DNA from: Paraburkholderia sp. IMGN_8
Lineage (GTDB): Bacteria; Pseudomonadota; Gammaproteobacteria; Burkholderiales; Burkholderiaceae
Assembly: GCF_038050405.1 (NCBI RefSeq)
Contig: NZ_CP150900.1
Location: forward strand, 620,001-684,000
Direction: 5' to 3'
DNA length: 64,000 nucleotides
The notes under the pieces were generated by a model. It was not told the origin of the DNA and did not search any database. It saw only the letters and a list, made by a program, of their open reading frames with translations. A program made the translations under genes and the position numbers. This document shows, one piece after another, positions 9,399-19,106 of this stretch (position 1 is the first letter of the stretch; each line of letters begins with the position of its first letter).

Positions 9399-10772
9399 TT
9401 AGTGGGTGGTGGCGGGTGCGTCGTCGTGCACCAGCACGAGTTCGCCGCGTAGCGAATGTGGGTACGCGTGGACGATTTTCACGTCGACCATCTGGCCGAT
9501 CAGCCGTGCGTGCGACGCGATCGGCGCCGGGAAATTCACCACGCGATTGTTTTCGGTGCGGCCCGCGAGTTCGTTCGGGTCCTTGCGCGCCGGGCGCTCG
9601 ACCAGAATCCGCTCGACCTTGCCGACCATCGAATCGCTGATGCGCTGCACGTTCTCTTCGATGGTGGCCTGCAAATGTTGCAGGCGTTTGAGCTTCACTT
9701 CGCGCGGCGTGTCGTCGTGCAGATTCGCTGCCGGCGTGCCGGGGCGCGGGCTGTAGATGAACGAGAAGCTGGTGTCGTACTTCATCTCGTTCACGAGTGC
9801 CATCATCTTGTCGAAGTCTTCTTCCGTCTCGCCGGGGAAGCCGACGATCATGTCCGTCGACAACGACAGGTCGGGGCGGATCGCGCGCAGCTTGCGGATC
9901 ACCGACTTGTATTCGAGCACCGTATAGCCACGCTTCATCGCCATCAAAATGCGATCGGAGCCGTGCTGCACGGGAAGGTGCAGGTGGCTGACCAGCTTCG
10001 GCACTTTCGCGTAGGTGTCGATCAGGCGCTGCGTGAATTCCTTCGGATGCGACGTGGTGTAGCGAATCCGTTCGATGCCCGGAATATCGGCGATGTATTC
10101 GATCAGCGTCGCGAAGTCGGCGATTTCAGACGAGCCGAGCGTGAGGCCAGCGCGGTAAGCATTCACGTTCTGACCGAGCAGCGTGACTTCGCGCACGCCC
10201 TGGTCGGCGAGGCCGGCGATTTCGGTCAGCACGTCATCCAGCGGACGCGACACTTCCTCGCCGCGCGTGTACGGCACGACGCAGTAGCTGCAGTACTTGC
10301 TGCAACCTTCCATGATCGACACGAACGCGCTCGGGCCGTCGACGCGCGCCGGCGGCAGGTGATCGAACTTCTCGATTTCCGGAAACGAAATATCGACTTG
10401 CGCGCGGCCGCTTTCGCGGCGCTTGTCGATCATCTGCGGCAAACGGTGCAGCGTTTGCGGACCGAACACCAGATCGACATACGGTGCGCGCGCAACGATC
10501 GCCGCGCCTTCCTGGCTCGCCACGCAACCGCCGACGCCGATGATCAGATTCGGATTCGCTTCCTTCAGCTCGCGCACGCGGCCGAGGTCGGAGAAGACTT
10601 TTTCTTGGGCTTTTTCGCGCACCGAACAGGTGTTGAACAGAATGACGTCCGCGTCTTCCGGGGTGTCCGTCTTGACGAGGCCTTCAGCCGCGCCGAGTAC
10701 GTCGACCATTTTGTCGGAGTCGTACTCGTTCATCTGGCAGCCAAAGGTCTTTACATAAACTTTCTTGGTCAT
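9399..10772 (-). CDS. miaB: tRNA-2-methylthio-N6-dimethylallyladenosine synthase
   Basis: Radical-SAM methylthiotransferase that adds the 2-methylthio group to i6A37 in tRNA. Three cysteines of the auxiliary 4Fe-4S cluster lie in [22 protein letters not shown] and GVGGCVAS; the radical-SAM cluster motif is [10 protein letters not shown]-terminal TRAM domain follows. The ATG at 10772 ([13 protein letters not shown]) gives 457 residues, the usual size; upstream frame to 10901 is not MiaB-like. It is the first gene of the leftward miaB–phoH–ybeY–chaC–corC–lnt run. Confidence 0.95.
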   Translation of the reverse strand: MTKKVYVKTFGCQMNEYDSDKMVDVLGAAEGLVKTDTPEDADVILFNTCSVREKAQEKVFSDLGRVRELKEANPNLIIGVGGCVASQEGAAIVARAPYVDLVFGPQTLHRLPQMIDKRRESGRAQVDISFPEIEKFDHLPPARVDGPSAFVSIMEGCSKYCSYCVVPYTRGEEVSRPLDDVLTEIAGLADQGVREVTLLGQNVNAYRAGLTLGSSEIADFATLIEYIADIPGIERIRYTTSHPKEFTQRLIDTYAKVPKLVSHLHLPVQHGSDRILMAMKRGYTVLEYKSVIRKLRAIRPDLSLSTDMIVGFPGETEEDFDKMMALVNEMKYDTSFSFIYSPRPGTPAANLHDDTPREVKLKRLQHLQATIEENVQRISDSMVGKVERILVERPARKDPNELAGRTENNRVVNFPAPIASHARLIGQMVDVKIVHAYPHSLRGELVLVHDDAPATTH

Positions 10773-10926
10773 CGAATTTCGCCGGTCGCAGTGGTTAACC
10801 TGGGGGCGTCGTTTAAAAGGTGAAAGAGAGGCCAAACGTGCGGGCAGCGTGCGGACGAGCCGCGGGACGGCGCGTGGGTTGCCTTTCCGGGCCACTTTCA
10901 ATGCACGTTTGCAGCGTAGCTCAATA

Positions 10927-11910
10927 TTATAGCCCTTCGTCGAATGAGGTTTCTGCCGCGGCCCGTGCTTCCGGCCGCTCCGGCGGCAGGCCCAGCAGGC
11001 CTTCCAGTTCGTCCGATACCTGCGCGAAGCGCTCGCTCAGGAAATCCAGCAGCACGCGCACGCGCGGCGCCATGAAACGGTTGCGGTGATAGAGCGCGTG
11101 CAGCGGCGCGTCGGGATAGCGCCACTCCGGCAGCAGGATTTTCAGGCCGTCGGCGCGCAAGTCCGCTTCCACGTCCCACATCGACTTGATCACGATTCCA
11201 TAACCGCGCAGCGCCCACTCGCGGGCCACTGCGCCGTCGTTGGTCTCGCGCGCGGTGTCGAACGGCACGGTGTAGTGCTGCACTTCGTCGCCGCGCGTGA
11301 AGCGCCATTCGTTGACGGGCCCGGACGCGGTGCCGAGCACGATGCAGTCGAAATTCGCCAGATCGTGCGGATCCTTCGGCTCGCCGCGCCGCGCGATGTA
11401 GTCCGGCGACGCGCACAGCACGCGCCGGTTCGGCGCCAGTTTGCGCGCGACCAGCGAACTGTCCTGCGGCACGCCGAAGCGGATCGCGAGGTCGATGTCT
11501 TCCTGCACCAGATTCGACAGCGAGTCCGACAGCGTGAGCGCGAAAGTCACCTCCGGGTAGCGCGCGTTGAACTCGTCGAGCCAATGCATCAGCAGATTGC
11601 GGCCGAAGTCGGAGGTCGCGGAAATCCGCACCTTGCCGCGCACCACGCCCTGGCCGGCTTGCAGCGCGGCTTCGGCGTCGTCGAGCGATTGCAGCGCCTG
11701 GCGGCAGCAGTTGAGGTACAGCCGCCCTTCGTCGGTGAGCCGCAACTGGCGGGTGGTGCGCTCGAACAGGCGCGCTTTCAGGCCGGCTTCGAGCTTGGCC
11801 AGCCGCGCGCTGGCGGCGGCCGGTGTCAGGCCCATCTTGCGGCCCGCCGCCGACAGGCTGCCTTGCTGCGCCGCTTCGACGAACAGGCGAATGTCACCGA
11901 GGTTATCCAT
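10927..11910 (-). CDS. LysR-family transcriptional regulator
   Basis: A 327-residue regulator: winged HTH at residues about 1–60 ([22 protein letters not shown] then the recognition helix in [13 protein letters not shown]), a linker helix, and a periplasmic-binding-like effector domain starting near [14 protein letters not shown]. It belongs to the large CrgA/YafC-like group whose ligands are rarely known. It is transcribed away from the VOC and MFS genes; three alternating TTCAAA/TTTGAA half-sites sit between, directly upstream of its start, which suggests autoregulation and control of the divergent pair. Confidence 0.9.
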   Translation of the reverse strand: MDNLGDIRLFVEAAQQGSLSAAGRKMGLTPAAASARLAKLEAGLKARLFERTTRQLRLTDEGRLYLNCCRQALQSLDDAEAALQAGQGVVRGKVRISATSDFGRNLLMHWLDEFNARYPEVTFALTLSDSLSNLVQEDIDLAIRFGVPQDSSLVARKLAPNRRVLCASPDYIARRGEPKDPHDLANFDCIVLGTASGPVNEWRFTRGDEVQHYTVPFDTARETNDGAVAREWALRGYGIVIKSMWDVEADLRADGLKILLPEWRYPDAPLHALYHRNRFMAPRVRVLLDFLSERFAQVSDELEGLLGLPPERPEARAAAETSFDEGL

Positions 11911-11918
11911 CGCAGTCT

Positions 11919-11946
11919 TTCAAAAAGAATTTGAAAATGCTTCAAA
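11919..11946. promoter_or_regulatory. LysR-type operator, three alternating half-sites
   Basis: TTCAAA (11919–11924), TTTGAA (11930–11935) and TTCAAA (11941–11946) are separated by 5 nt each, so half-sites repeat every 11 bp. Any adjacent pair forms an inverted repeat. The array is 9 nt upstream of the LysR start and about 80 nt upstream of the VOC gene. Confidence 0.6.
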
Positions 11947-12028
11947 TGCTACGCCAATTATCAAAACCACGCTGTCCGCCGACAATGCACTCCTCGAAAA
12001 CCCTAATGTCCGCTGAGCCGCCAACGCC

Positions 12029-12436
12029 ATGCAACTCGATCACGCGACGATCGTCACCGCCGATCTCGACACCGCCCGACGTTTTTTCGTCGACGTTGTC
12101 GGGCTGACGGATGGCGCGCGGCCGCCGTTCCGGATCGACGGCAATTGGCTGTATGCGAACGGCCGGCCGGTGATTCATCTGATCGACGCGACGGTGCAGG
12201 CCCAAGTGGGAAGGGCAGCGCCGCGCATCGATCACATTGCGTTCCGGCTCGAGAGTGCCGGCGAATGGCAGGCGTTGCTCGGCCGGCTGCATACGGCGGA
12301 CGTGCCCTACCAGCTCGCCGAAGTGCCTCCGATGGGCCCGCAGCGAGCCGAATTACAACTGTTCGTCGCGCTCGCGCCGGGTGTGGTCATCGAATTCGTG
12401 ACCGCGCTACGCCACGCTCAGCACGTGCAACTTTAG
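12029..12436 (+). CDS. VOC (glyoxalase/bleomycin-resistance) superfamily protein
   Basis: A 135-residue single-domain protein with paired beta-alpha-beta-beta-beta modules: MQLDHATIVTADLDTARRFF at the start, a second module at RIDHIAFRLESAGEW, and a terminal VVIEFV strand carrying the usual glutamate. Metal ligands H4, the histidine of RIDHIAF and the final glutamate are present, so it may be an active metalloenzyme. It is followed 16 nt later by an MFS exporter, and the two are probably co-transcribed under the divergent LysR regulator. The substrate is unknown. Confidence 0.8.
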   Translation: MQLDHATIVTADLDTARRFFVDVVGLTDGARPPFRIDGNWLYANGRPVIHLIDATVQAQVGRAAPRIDHIAFRLESAGEWQALLGRLHTADVPYQLAEVPPMGPQRAELQLFVALAPGVVIEFVTALRHAQHVQL

Positions 12437-12452
12437 AACCTGGAGAAGATAG

Positions 12453-13619
12453 ATGCCCATTCCATTACTGGCGTTAGCGATTAGCGCATTTGCAATCGGC
12501 ACCACCGAGTTCGTGATCATGGGTTTGCTGCCCGAGGTCGCGCACGATCTGGCGGTGTCGATTCCGTCGGCCGGTTTGCTCGTGAGCGGCTATGCGCTCG
12601 GCGTCGCGGTCGGTGCGCCGCTACTCGCGGTGATCACCAGCAAGATGCCGCGCAAGCTCGCGCTGCAGTTGCTGATGGGCGTGTTCATCGTCGGCAACGT
12701 GCTGTGCGCGGTCGCTTCCGGCTATTCCGTGCTGATGATTGCGCGTGTGGTGACGTCGTTCGCGCACGGTTCGTTCTTCGGTATCGGCGCGGTGGTGGCG
12801 GCTTCGCTCGTGCCGGCCGAAAAGCGCGCGAGCGCGATTGCGCTGATGTTCACCGGCCTGACGCTGGCGAATGTGCTCGGCGTGCCGTTCGGCACCTTCA
12901 TCGGCCAGGAGTTCGGCTGGCGCGCCGCGTTCTGGATCGTCGGCGTATTGGGCGTGCTGTCGCTGGCCGGTGTGTCGGCGCTGGTGCCGAACCGTCACGA
13001 TTCCGGTCCGGTCGGCCTCGGTCATGAAGTGCGCGTGCTAAAGGATCCGCAGGTCTGGACCGCGCTCGCGATGACGGTGCTCGGCTTCGGCGGTGTGTTT
13101 GTCGTCTTCACCTATATCGCGCCGATTCTCGAGCAGGTGAGCGGCTTCTCGCCGCGCGGCGTGACGCTGATTCTGGTCCTGTTCGGCATCGGCCTGACGA
13201 TCGGCAATACGGTGGGCGGCAAGCTCGCCGACCGCGCGCTGATGCCTTCGCTGATGGGCATTCTGGTCGCGCTCGCAGTGGTGATGGCGATCTTCGCGCG
13301 CACCAGCCACTCGCAGGTGGCCGCGGCGATTACCGTGTTCGTGTGGGGCATTGCCGCGTTCGCGACCGTGCCGCCGTTGCAGATGCGCGTGGTCGAGAAG
13401 GCGGCCGCGGCGCCGAATCTGGCTTCCACGTTGAACATCGGTGCGTTCAACGTCGGCAATGCGGGTGGCGCGTGGCTCGGCGGTCTCGTGATCAATCACG
13501 GTCATTCGCTCGATACGCTGCCTTGGGTGGCGGCGGCGGTCAGCGTGGTGGCTTTGCTGCTAGCGTGGTTCGCGGCGCGGATGGATGCGCCGGCATCGAC
13601 CGTCGCGCTGCGTGCCTGA
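12453..13619 (+). CDS. MFS efflux transporter, DHA1 (AraJ/Cmr-like)
   Basis: A 388-residue inner-membrane protein with 12 predicted helices. The N terminus (PLLALAISAFAIGTTEFVIM, then GLLPEVA) is the hallmark of the DHA1 sugar-efflux/chloramphenicol-like exporters. The loop 2–3 region reads SKMPRKLALQLLMG, a variant of the MFS A-motif. A ribosome site (GGAGA) lies upstream of the ATG. It follows the VOC gene with a short gap and probably exports the compound sensed by the LysR protein; the substrate is not predictable. Confidence 0.87.
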   Translation: MPIPLLALAISAFAIGTTEFVIMGLLPEVAHDLAVSIPSAGLLVSGYALGVAVGAPLLAVITSKMPRKLALQLLMGVFIVGNVLCAVASGYSVLMIARVVTSFAHGSFFGIGAVVAASLVPAEKRASAIALMFTGLTLANVLGVPFGTFIGQEFGWRAAFWIVGVLGVLSLAGVSALVPNRHDSGPVGLGHEVRVLKDPQVWTALAMTVLGFGGVFVVFTYIAPILEQVSGFSPRGVTLILVLFGIGLTIGNTVGGKLADRALMPSLMGILVALAVVMAIFARTSHSQVAAAITVFVWGIAAFATVPPLQMRVVEKAAAAPNLASTLNIGAFNVGNAGGAWLGGLVINHGHSLDTLPWVAAAVSVVALLLAWFAARMDAPASTVALRA

Positions 13620-13806
13620 ATGCGCCTGAGCGTACGGATCGGCATGCGGGCGCCCATATGAAAAATTCGCACAAGCTTTGCGAGAATCGTCCTCCGCAAT
13701 GCTGATAACAGTGTGAAGATAACTTCGTTGGGTGCAGCCAGGGGCGATGCTATCTTGCTTCCACTAACCGCTTGCCCGCCGTCCGGCGGCGCTCCTGGAG
13801 GCAATC

Positions 13807-14496
13807 ATGCATTCCCCGCTTGCGCTGGTTCGCGATCCCGCGGCTGACACCGAAGCGTCGCCGCGTGCCGCCGAACCCTTCGACGCACTTGAACATCTGG
13901 TCGGCGTGAATCTCGCCCGATTGCGCGCCGAGCGGCAACTGTCGCTCGACGCCTTGGCCCGCGCTTCGGGCGTTTCGCGAGCGATGCTCGCGCAGATCGA
14001 GTCGGCGCGCAGCGTGCCGTCGATCAAGGTGCTGTGCAAGGTCGCGGCGGCGTTGAAGGTGTCGGTGGCAGCGTTTTTGCGGCGTCACGCGACTAACGGC
14101 TTCGAGCATCTGCCGGCTGAACGTTCGTCGCGCGTGGTTAGTTCGAACGGGCGTTATTCGGCCCGGCCGCTTTATCCCGACGCCGAACCGACCGCCGCCG
14201 AGTTTCACGAGCTGCGTATCGCGCCGCTGCATACCGAGGCCGGCACGCGCCGCGCGCCGGGCACGACCGTGAATCTGGTGGTGAGCGAAGGCACGCTGGA
14301 AGTCAGCGTGCACGATCAGCGTCAATTGCTGGCAACGGGTGACGCGATCGTCTTCGATGCCGATCAGCCGCATAGCCTGCGCAACCCGGGCGACACCGAA
14401 GCGCGCGCGTTTCGTGTGACACTGAAGGCGGAATCGCCGCCGCGCTGGGACGTGCCTGCATCACACGATGCGACTCGGCAGACCGCGCCGGTTTAA
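13807..14496 (+). CDS. XRE-family regulator with C-terminal cupin domain
   Basis: A 229-residue protein. The HTH_3 domain covers about residues 35–95 (NLARLRAERQLSLDALARASGVSRAMLAQIE), and a small cupin barrel covers about 140–215 with the strand DAIVFDADQPHSLRNPGD. HTH-cupin proteins usually repress or activate small metabolic or efflux operons in response to a ligand bound by the cupin. The start has a strong CTGGAGG site 6 nt upstream. It follows the MFS gene after ~190 nt and may be transcribed separately. Confidence 0.88.
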   Translation: MHSPLALVRDPAADTEASPRAAEPFDALEHLVGVNLARLRAERQLSLDALARASGVSRAMLAQIESARSVPSIKVLCKVAAALKVSVAAFLRRHATNGFEHLPAERSSRVVSSNGRYSARPLYPDAEPTAAEFHELRIAPLHTEAGTRRAPGTTVNLVVSEGTLEVSVHDQRQLLATGDAIVFDADQPHSLRNPGDTEARAFRVTLKAESPPRWDVPASHDATRQTAPV

Positions 14497-14635
14497 TGTA
14501 TTGAGGCTTCGCGGCGCGAGTAGGGTCCCGCTTGCGCTGTTAAGCAGAGGTGTCCGTCTAATCCGTAGGGGTTGCGCTGCACGTCCGGCGCGACTGTTGT
14601 ATGCTTTGCCCGCCGGTCGATCCGGCAATCAGTGC
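14497..14635. other. leader region ahead of the FMN riboswitch
   Basis: No gene. A TATGCT at 14600–14605, about 35 nt before the riboswitch, could be the -10 of the ribB promoter; no convincing -35 is seen. Confidence 0.4.
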
Positions 14636-14850
14636 GTCTTCAGGGCGGGGTGAAATTCCCCACCGGCGGTATGCCGGCAGCGCGACAGCGTTAGCCGACG
14701 AGCCCGCGAGCGCCCGCGTCGTCAAGGTGTTTGGAACTGTGCAACTACGTTGCATGGGACCAGAGTAAGCGCTAACTCTGGTCGACACGGGGTCAGCAGA
14801 TCTGGTGAGAAGCCAGAGCCGACGGTTAGAGTCCGGATGGAAGAAGATGT
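14636..14850 (+). promoter_or_regulatory. FMN riboswitch (RFN element)
   Basis: The conserved RFN blocks appear in order: CTTCAGGGCGGGGTGAAATT, then CCCCACCGGCGGTA, AGCCCGCGAGCG, GGTCAGCAGATCTGGTGAGA, and AGAGCCGACGGTTAGAGTCC ending near 14850. It lies about 130 nt before ribB, so FMN should repress riboflavin synthesis here. The peripheral helix between the blocks (about 14725–14790) is longer than the minimal consensus. It is in the sense orientation for ribB. Confidence 0.95.
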
Positions 14851-14983
14851 GCAGATAGTCATGTTCGTTTCCGTGGCGCCGCTTGTTGGTCGAGCGGTGT
14901 GCGAGCGTCGCTTTAAGCGGCGTTCAACGGCGCGTCTTTGTCTGTTTGCAATGCCCTGAAACGTTTTTCGCCCAACTTTTGCG

Positions 14984-15718
14984 ATGAGCGTTTCAACTAT
15001 GTCCTTTGCTGCTTTTCCTGCTCCGTCGGTGATTGCGAATGACGCATTCCTCGATCTCCCGCTGCTCGCCACCGAAGCCGTTCCGCCGCGTATCGCAGCC
15101 GCCTTGCAAGCGATGCGCGATGGCCGCGCCGTGGTCCTGCAAGACGATCACGACCGCGAGAACGAAGCCGATCTGATCGTTTCCGCCGAGCGTCTTTCCG
15201 TCGAAACCATGGCGCTGCTGATCCGCGAATGCAGCGGCATCGTCTGCCTGTGCCTGCCCGACGACAAGATCCGCGCGCTCGAATTGCCGCCGATGGCCGT
15301 CAACAACGAAAGCCGTCATGGCACCGCGTTCACCGTCTCGATCGAAGCACGCGACGGGGTGACGACCGGCGTGTCCGCGCTCGATCGCGTGACGACGATC
15401 CGCGCGGCAATCGCCGATACGGCGAAGCCTGCGGACATCGTGCGTCCGGGCCACGTGTTCCCGCTGCGTGCGATGCCGGGCGGCGTGCTGGCGCGCCGCG
15501 GCCACACCGAAGGCACGGTGGATCTGGCAATTCTCGCGGGCCTGAAGCCGGCCGGCGTGCTGTGCGAACTGATGAACGCGGACGGCACGATGACGCGCGG
15601 CGCGGATGTGGAGCGCTTCGCGGCGCAACACAATCTGCCAATGCTGACGATCGCCGAACTGGTGGAATTCCGTCAGGCGCTGGCGACGGCACGTGAATGC
15701 GTGGCCGACGAGGCGTGA
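14984..15718 (+). CDS. ribB: 3,4-dihydroxy-2-butanone-4-phosphate synthase
   Basis: Makes the four-carbon unit of riboflavin from ribulose 5-phosphate. The 244-residue protein has the acidic metal-binding loop [11 protein letters not shown], the RHGTAFTVS block, the GHVFPLRA stretch and HTEGTVDLA, all family signatures. There is no GTP cyclohydrolase II domain, so this is the monofunctional form. A second in-frame ATG at 14999 is also possible. Control by the upstream FMN riboswitch is clear, and a strong terminator follows. Confidence 0.93.
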   Translation: MSVSTMSFAAFPAPSVIANDAFLDLPLLATEAVPPRIAAALQAMRDGRAVVLQDDHDRENEADLIVSAERLSVETMALLIRECSGIVCLCLPDDKIRALELPPMAVNNESRHGTAFTVSIEARDGVTTGVSALDRVTTIRAAIADTAKPADIVRPGHVFPLRAMPGGVLARRGHTEGTVDLAILAGLKPAGVLCELMNADGTMTRGADVERFAAQHNLPMLTIAELVEFRQALATARECVADEA

Positions 15719-15749
15719 TGCGCGTATCCGCGCTGACCGTTGTTCGATA

Positions 15750-15777
15750 AAAAAGCCGGCGATCCAGCCGGCTTTTT
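15750..15777 (+). terminator. rho-independent terminator after ribB
   Basis: AAAAGCCGGC (15751–15760) pairs with GCCGGCTTTT (from 15767) around GATCCA and ends in six T. The A-run on the left makes it work in both directions, for the leftward HAD gene too. Confidence 0.88.
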
Positions 15778-15804
15778 TGTTGCATCATGGCGAGCCGTTA
15801 GCCG

Positions 15805-16491
15805 CTACGACTGCACGTCGCCGAATTCGCCGCGCACGCCTGCCTCGATCAACGCGGGCAACTCATCCATATGTTTCATGATGCGCGTCATGCCCATCTT
15901 GCGCAGCGCGTCCGCATAGCCGTCGGGGATATGACTCGCGCCGACGAAGGCGATCGTCTTCATGCCCGCCGCGCGCGCTGCGTTCAAGCCGGCCACGCTG
16001 TCTTCCACGACGATGCAGCGGGACGGCTCCACACCCAGTGTCTTGGCGGCGAACAGATACACATCCGGATAAGGCTTTGGCCGCGCGACCTGTTCGGCGC
16101 TGAATATCCGCTCGCCGAAAATCTGCTGCAAACCCGCGCGCCGCACCGACGCGTTTACACGCGCCATCCGGCTGTTCGACACCACCGCTGCCGGCAGTGT
16201 CACGCGTTGCAAGGCGTCGCGCACGCCGTTGATCGGACTGAGCGACGCCGCGAGCGCGAGCTCGACATTGTGTTCGATGGTGTTGAGGAAATCCGCCGGC
16301 AGGGTGACGTCGAACGACGTCTCGATGCCTTCGAGAAAGCGCGACGTCTGCTGGCCGAAGGCCGTTTTGACGACGGGTTCGAAGTCGAGGCCGGGGAAGG
16401 TGGCGGACAGCGTTTCGAGGAGCACGTGGTCAGCGATGATTTCGCTGTCGACGAGCACGCCGTCGCAGTCACAGATGAGGTGGTCGATCAT
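15805..16491 (-). CDS. HAD-superfamily phosphatase (beta-phosphoglucomutase/GPP-like)
   Basis: A 228-residue HAD subfamily IA protein. Motif I is the DCDGVLVDSE nucleophile loop at residues about 8–17, motif II is AAVVSNS, and motif III/IV is KPYPDVYLFAAKTLGVEPSRCIVVEDS. The cap is a small four-helix type. It is the last gene of the leftward run glpD–glpK–aquaporin, with ~140 nt before it. A sugar-phosphate or glycerol-phosphate substrate would fit the context, but this is inference. Confidence 0.8.
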   Translation of the reverse strand: MIDHLICDCDGVLVDSEIIADHVLLETLSATFPGLDFEPVVKTAFGQQTSRFLEGIETSFDVTLPADFLNTIEHNVELALAASLSPINGVRDALQRVTLPAAVVSNSRMARVNASVRRAGLQQIFGERIFSAEQVARPKPYPDVYLFAAKTLGVEPSRCIVVEDSVAGLNAARAAGMKTIAFVGASHIPDGYADALRKMGMTRIMKHMDELPALIEAGVRGEFGDVQS

Positions 16492-16631
16492 GCGTTAATA
16501 CGGAAAGCGAGAAGCGCACGAGCAAGACAGTTGCAAGCTCATGCGCGGAGATTGAAAGCAACATGATACGTGCTTTGGCGCCGCCTGCGCGGCGCCGTCG
16601 CTTTCCGTTCTCGCGTTTCCTTACTGCGCAA

Positions 16632-17345
16632 TCAGTGCGCGTGCAGGTACATATACAGCGCTGTTGCCACCGCGCCACCCAGCAGCGGGCCGCAGACCGG
16701 AATCCACGAATAACGCCAGTCGCTGTCGCGCTTGCCCGGAATCGGCAGCAGCGCATGCATCAGACGCGGCGACAGGTCGCGCGCCGGGCTCATCGCGTAA
16801 CCGGTCGGGCCGCCGAGCGAGATGCCGATGCCGAGCACCAGCAAGCCGACCGGCAGTGCGTCGAGCGCGCCCAGGCCGACTTGCGGCGACGCCAGATACA
16901 GCACGCCGAGAATCAGCACGAAGGTCGCGATCATCTCGGTCAGCAGGTTATGCGGCACGCTGCGAATCGCCGGCGACGTGCAGAACACGCCGAGCTTCAC
17001 GTCGGCATCGCCTTCTTTCGCGAAGTGTTGACGATACGCGACCCACATGAGCAAGGCGCCCGCCATGCCGCCGAGCATCTGCGCCGCGACGTAGCCGGGG
17101 ACCTTGGCCCAGGCGAACTTACCAGCGAGAGCGAGGCTGATCGTCACGACAGGATTCAGGTGCGCGCCGCTAAAAGAAGCGGTGACGTACACGGCGATGA
17201 ACACCGCCATCGCCCAGCCCATCACGATTACGATCAGGTCCGCGCCTTTGCCCTTGGTGCGCGCGAGCAGCACGTTGGCGACCGCGCCGTTGCCGAGCAG
17301 AACCAGAAGGGCTGTGCCGATGAATTCCGCAATGTAAGGAGACAT
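16632..17345 (-). CDS. glpF: MIP-family aquaglyceroporin (glycerol facilitator)
   Basis: A 237-residue channel with six membrane helices and two half-helices. Assigned to glycerol uptake because it lies 94 nt downstream of glpK on the same strand and carries the aspartate after the second selectivity arginine (R189-D190), typical of glycerol facilitators. The pore motifs are unusual: the first is N64-P65-V66 in GAHLNPVVT and the second is S186-P187-A188 in GYAMSPARDL, so the second canonical asparagine is replaced by serine (codon AGC, clearly read). It may be less selective or less active than GlpF. Confidence 0.85.
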   Translation of the reverse strand: MSPYIAEFIGTALLVLLGNGAVANVLLARTKGKGADLIVIVMGWAMAVFIAVYVTASFSGAHLNPVVTISLALAGKFAWAKVPGYVAAQMLGGMAGALLMWVAYRQHFAKEGDADVKLGVFCTSPAIRSVPHNLLTEMIATFVLILGVLYLASPQVGLGALDALPVGLLVLGIGISLGGPTGYAMSPARDLSPRLMHALLPIPGKRDSDWRYSWIPVCGPLLGGAVATALYMYLHAH

Positions 17346-17439
17346 GGTTGGTTGTCCGAAATATAGTTATTAGGGAAGCCGCTGGAGGAAGCGGCTTCGT
17401 TATGTCGAAAGGTGTTTTATGGAGCGGTGAAACGCGCGG

Positions 17440-18939
17440 TCAGGGCGTGTCGGCCCAGGCCTTCGCGGCGCGAATCGCGCGCTGCCAGCCGTCGAGGCAT
17501 GCCTTGACGTCAGCTTGTTCGAGCGCAGGCGTGAAGCGGCGATCGAGCTTCCACTGGCTTTGCAGTTCGTCGACGTCCTTCCAGTAGCCGACCGCGAGAC
17601 CGGCCAGATACGCCGCGCCCAATGCGGTTGTTTCCGAAACCTGCGGGCGTACTGCGTCGACGCCGAGAATGTCCGCCTGGAACTGCATCAGCAGATTGTT
17701 CGCGCAAGCGCCGCCGTCCACACGCAGCTCGCCGATGCGAATACCGGAGTCGGCTTCCATTGCCTTCAGCACGTCGAGCGATTGGTACGCGATCGAATCG
17801 AGCGCGGCGCGTGCGATATGTGCCGAGGTCGTGCCGCGCGTCACGCCGAACAGCGTGCCGCGAGCGCGGGCGTTCCAGTGCGGCGCGCCGAGGCCGGCAA
17901 ACGCGGGCACCAGATACACGCCGTCACTATGGGGCACGCTGCGCGCCATCGTTTCGGTTTCCGCAGCGTTCTTGATGATGCCGAGGCCGTCGCGCAGCCA
18001 TTGCACCACGGCGCCGCCGATGAAGATGCTGCCTTCGAGCGCGTAGTTGATCTGGTCGCCGATCTGCCACGCGATCGTGGTGACGAGGTTGTTCTTCGAT
18101 TCGATCGGCTTGTCGCCGGTGTTCATCACGAGGAAGCAGCCCGTGCCGTAGGTGTTCTTCACCATGCCCGACTGCGTGCACATCTGACCGAACAGCGCGG
18201 CGTGCTGGTCGCCGGCGATGCCCGCGAGCGGAATCTTCGACGCGAATACGGTGGTCTTGGTCGGCCCATACACTTCCGACGACGCACGCACTTCCGGCAA
18301 CATGCTGCGCGGAATGTCGAGCGCTTCGAGCAGTTCGTCGTCCCACTTCAGCGTGTGAATGTTGAACAGCATCGTGCGCGACGCGTTGGTCACATCGGTG
18401 ACGTGCAGGCCGCCCTTGGTGAAATTCCACACCAGCCAGCTGTCGACCGTACCGAACGCGAGGCGTCCTTGCTTCGCCTTTTCGCGTGCGCCTTCGACGT
18501 TGTCGAGAATCCAGCGGATCTTGGTCGCCGAGAAATACGAGTCGATCGGCAGACCGGTTTTCGCGCGAACTTTTTCTTCGAGACCTTGCTCCTTGAGCTG
18601 GTCGCAGAAGTCGGCGGTGCGGCGGTCTTGCCAGACGATCGCGTTGTAGATCGGATGCCCGGTTTCGCGGTCCCATACGATGGTGGTTTCGCGCTGATTG
18701 GTGATGCCGATCGCGGCGATCGACGTGCCGTTCATGCCGGCGCGCGTGACGGCTTCGGCGGCGACGCCGGCCTGGGTCGACCAGATTTCCTGCGGATCGT
18801 GCTCGACCCAACCCGGGCGCGGATAGATTTGCTGAAATTCTTTCTGAGCGGTCGACACGACATTGCCGAGCCGGTCGAATAGCATTGCGCGGGAGCTGGT
18901 GGTGCCTTGGTCAAGCGCGAGGATGTATTGATCCTGCAT
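17440..18939 (-). CDS. glpK: glycerol kinase
   Basis: A 499-residue FGGY kinase that phosphorylates glycerol to sn-glycerol 3-phosphate. The N-terminal phosphate loop [13 protein letters not shown] is at residues about 10–22; the glycerol-binding residues appear in [11 protein letters not shown], and the FGGY signatures and [15 protein letters not shown] follow in the C-terminal lobe. Length equals the family norm. It lies between glpD and the glycerol channel, all leftward, so uptake, phosphorylation and oxidation of glycerol are encoded together. Confidence 0.97.
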   Translation of the reverse strand: MQDQYILALDQGTTSSRAMLFDRLGNVVSTAQKEFQQIYPRPGWVEHDPQEIWSTQAGVAAEAVTRAGMNGTSIAAIGITNQRETTIVWDRETGHPIYNAIVWQDRRTADFCDQLKEQGLEEKVRAKTGLPIDSYFSATKIRWILDNVEGAREKAKQGRLAFGTVDSWLVWNFTKGGLHVTDVTNASRTMLFNIHTLKWDDELLEALDIPRSMLPEVRASSEVYGPTKTTVFASKIPLAGIAGDQHAALFGQMCTQSGMVKNTYGTGCFLVMNTGDKPIESKNNLVTTIAWQIGDQINYALEGSIFIGGAVVQWLRDGLGIIKNAAETETMARSVPHSDGVYLVPAFAGLGAPHWNARARGTLFGVTRGTTSAHIARAALDSIAYQSLDVLKAMEADSGIRIGELRVDGGACANNLLMQFQADILGVDAVRPQVSETTALGAAYLAGLAVGYWKDVDELQSQWKLDRRFTPALEQADVKACLDGWQRAIRAAKAWADTP

Positions 18940-19106
18940 TGTGTCTTCTCCATGCGTTTTATGAATCGCCGGAATGCGAGCCGGCGACGGGAACGGCTTG
19001 TTGTTTTAAGCGGGCTGCAACAGCTTGCGGTGGTGCGTCCCGGCTTTGTCCGTAGCCGAGGGGTGAAGCGTTTCAGGTTGTGCGATCGGGCCGCGTTGCG
19101 ATGGCC

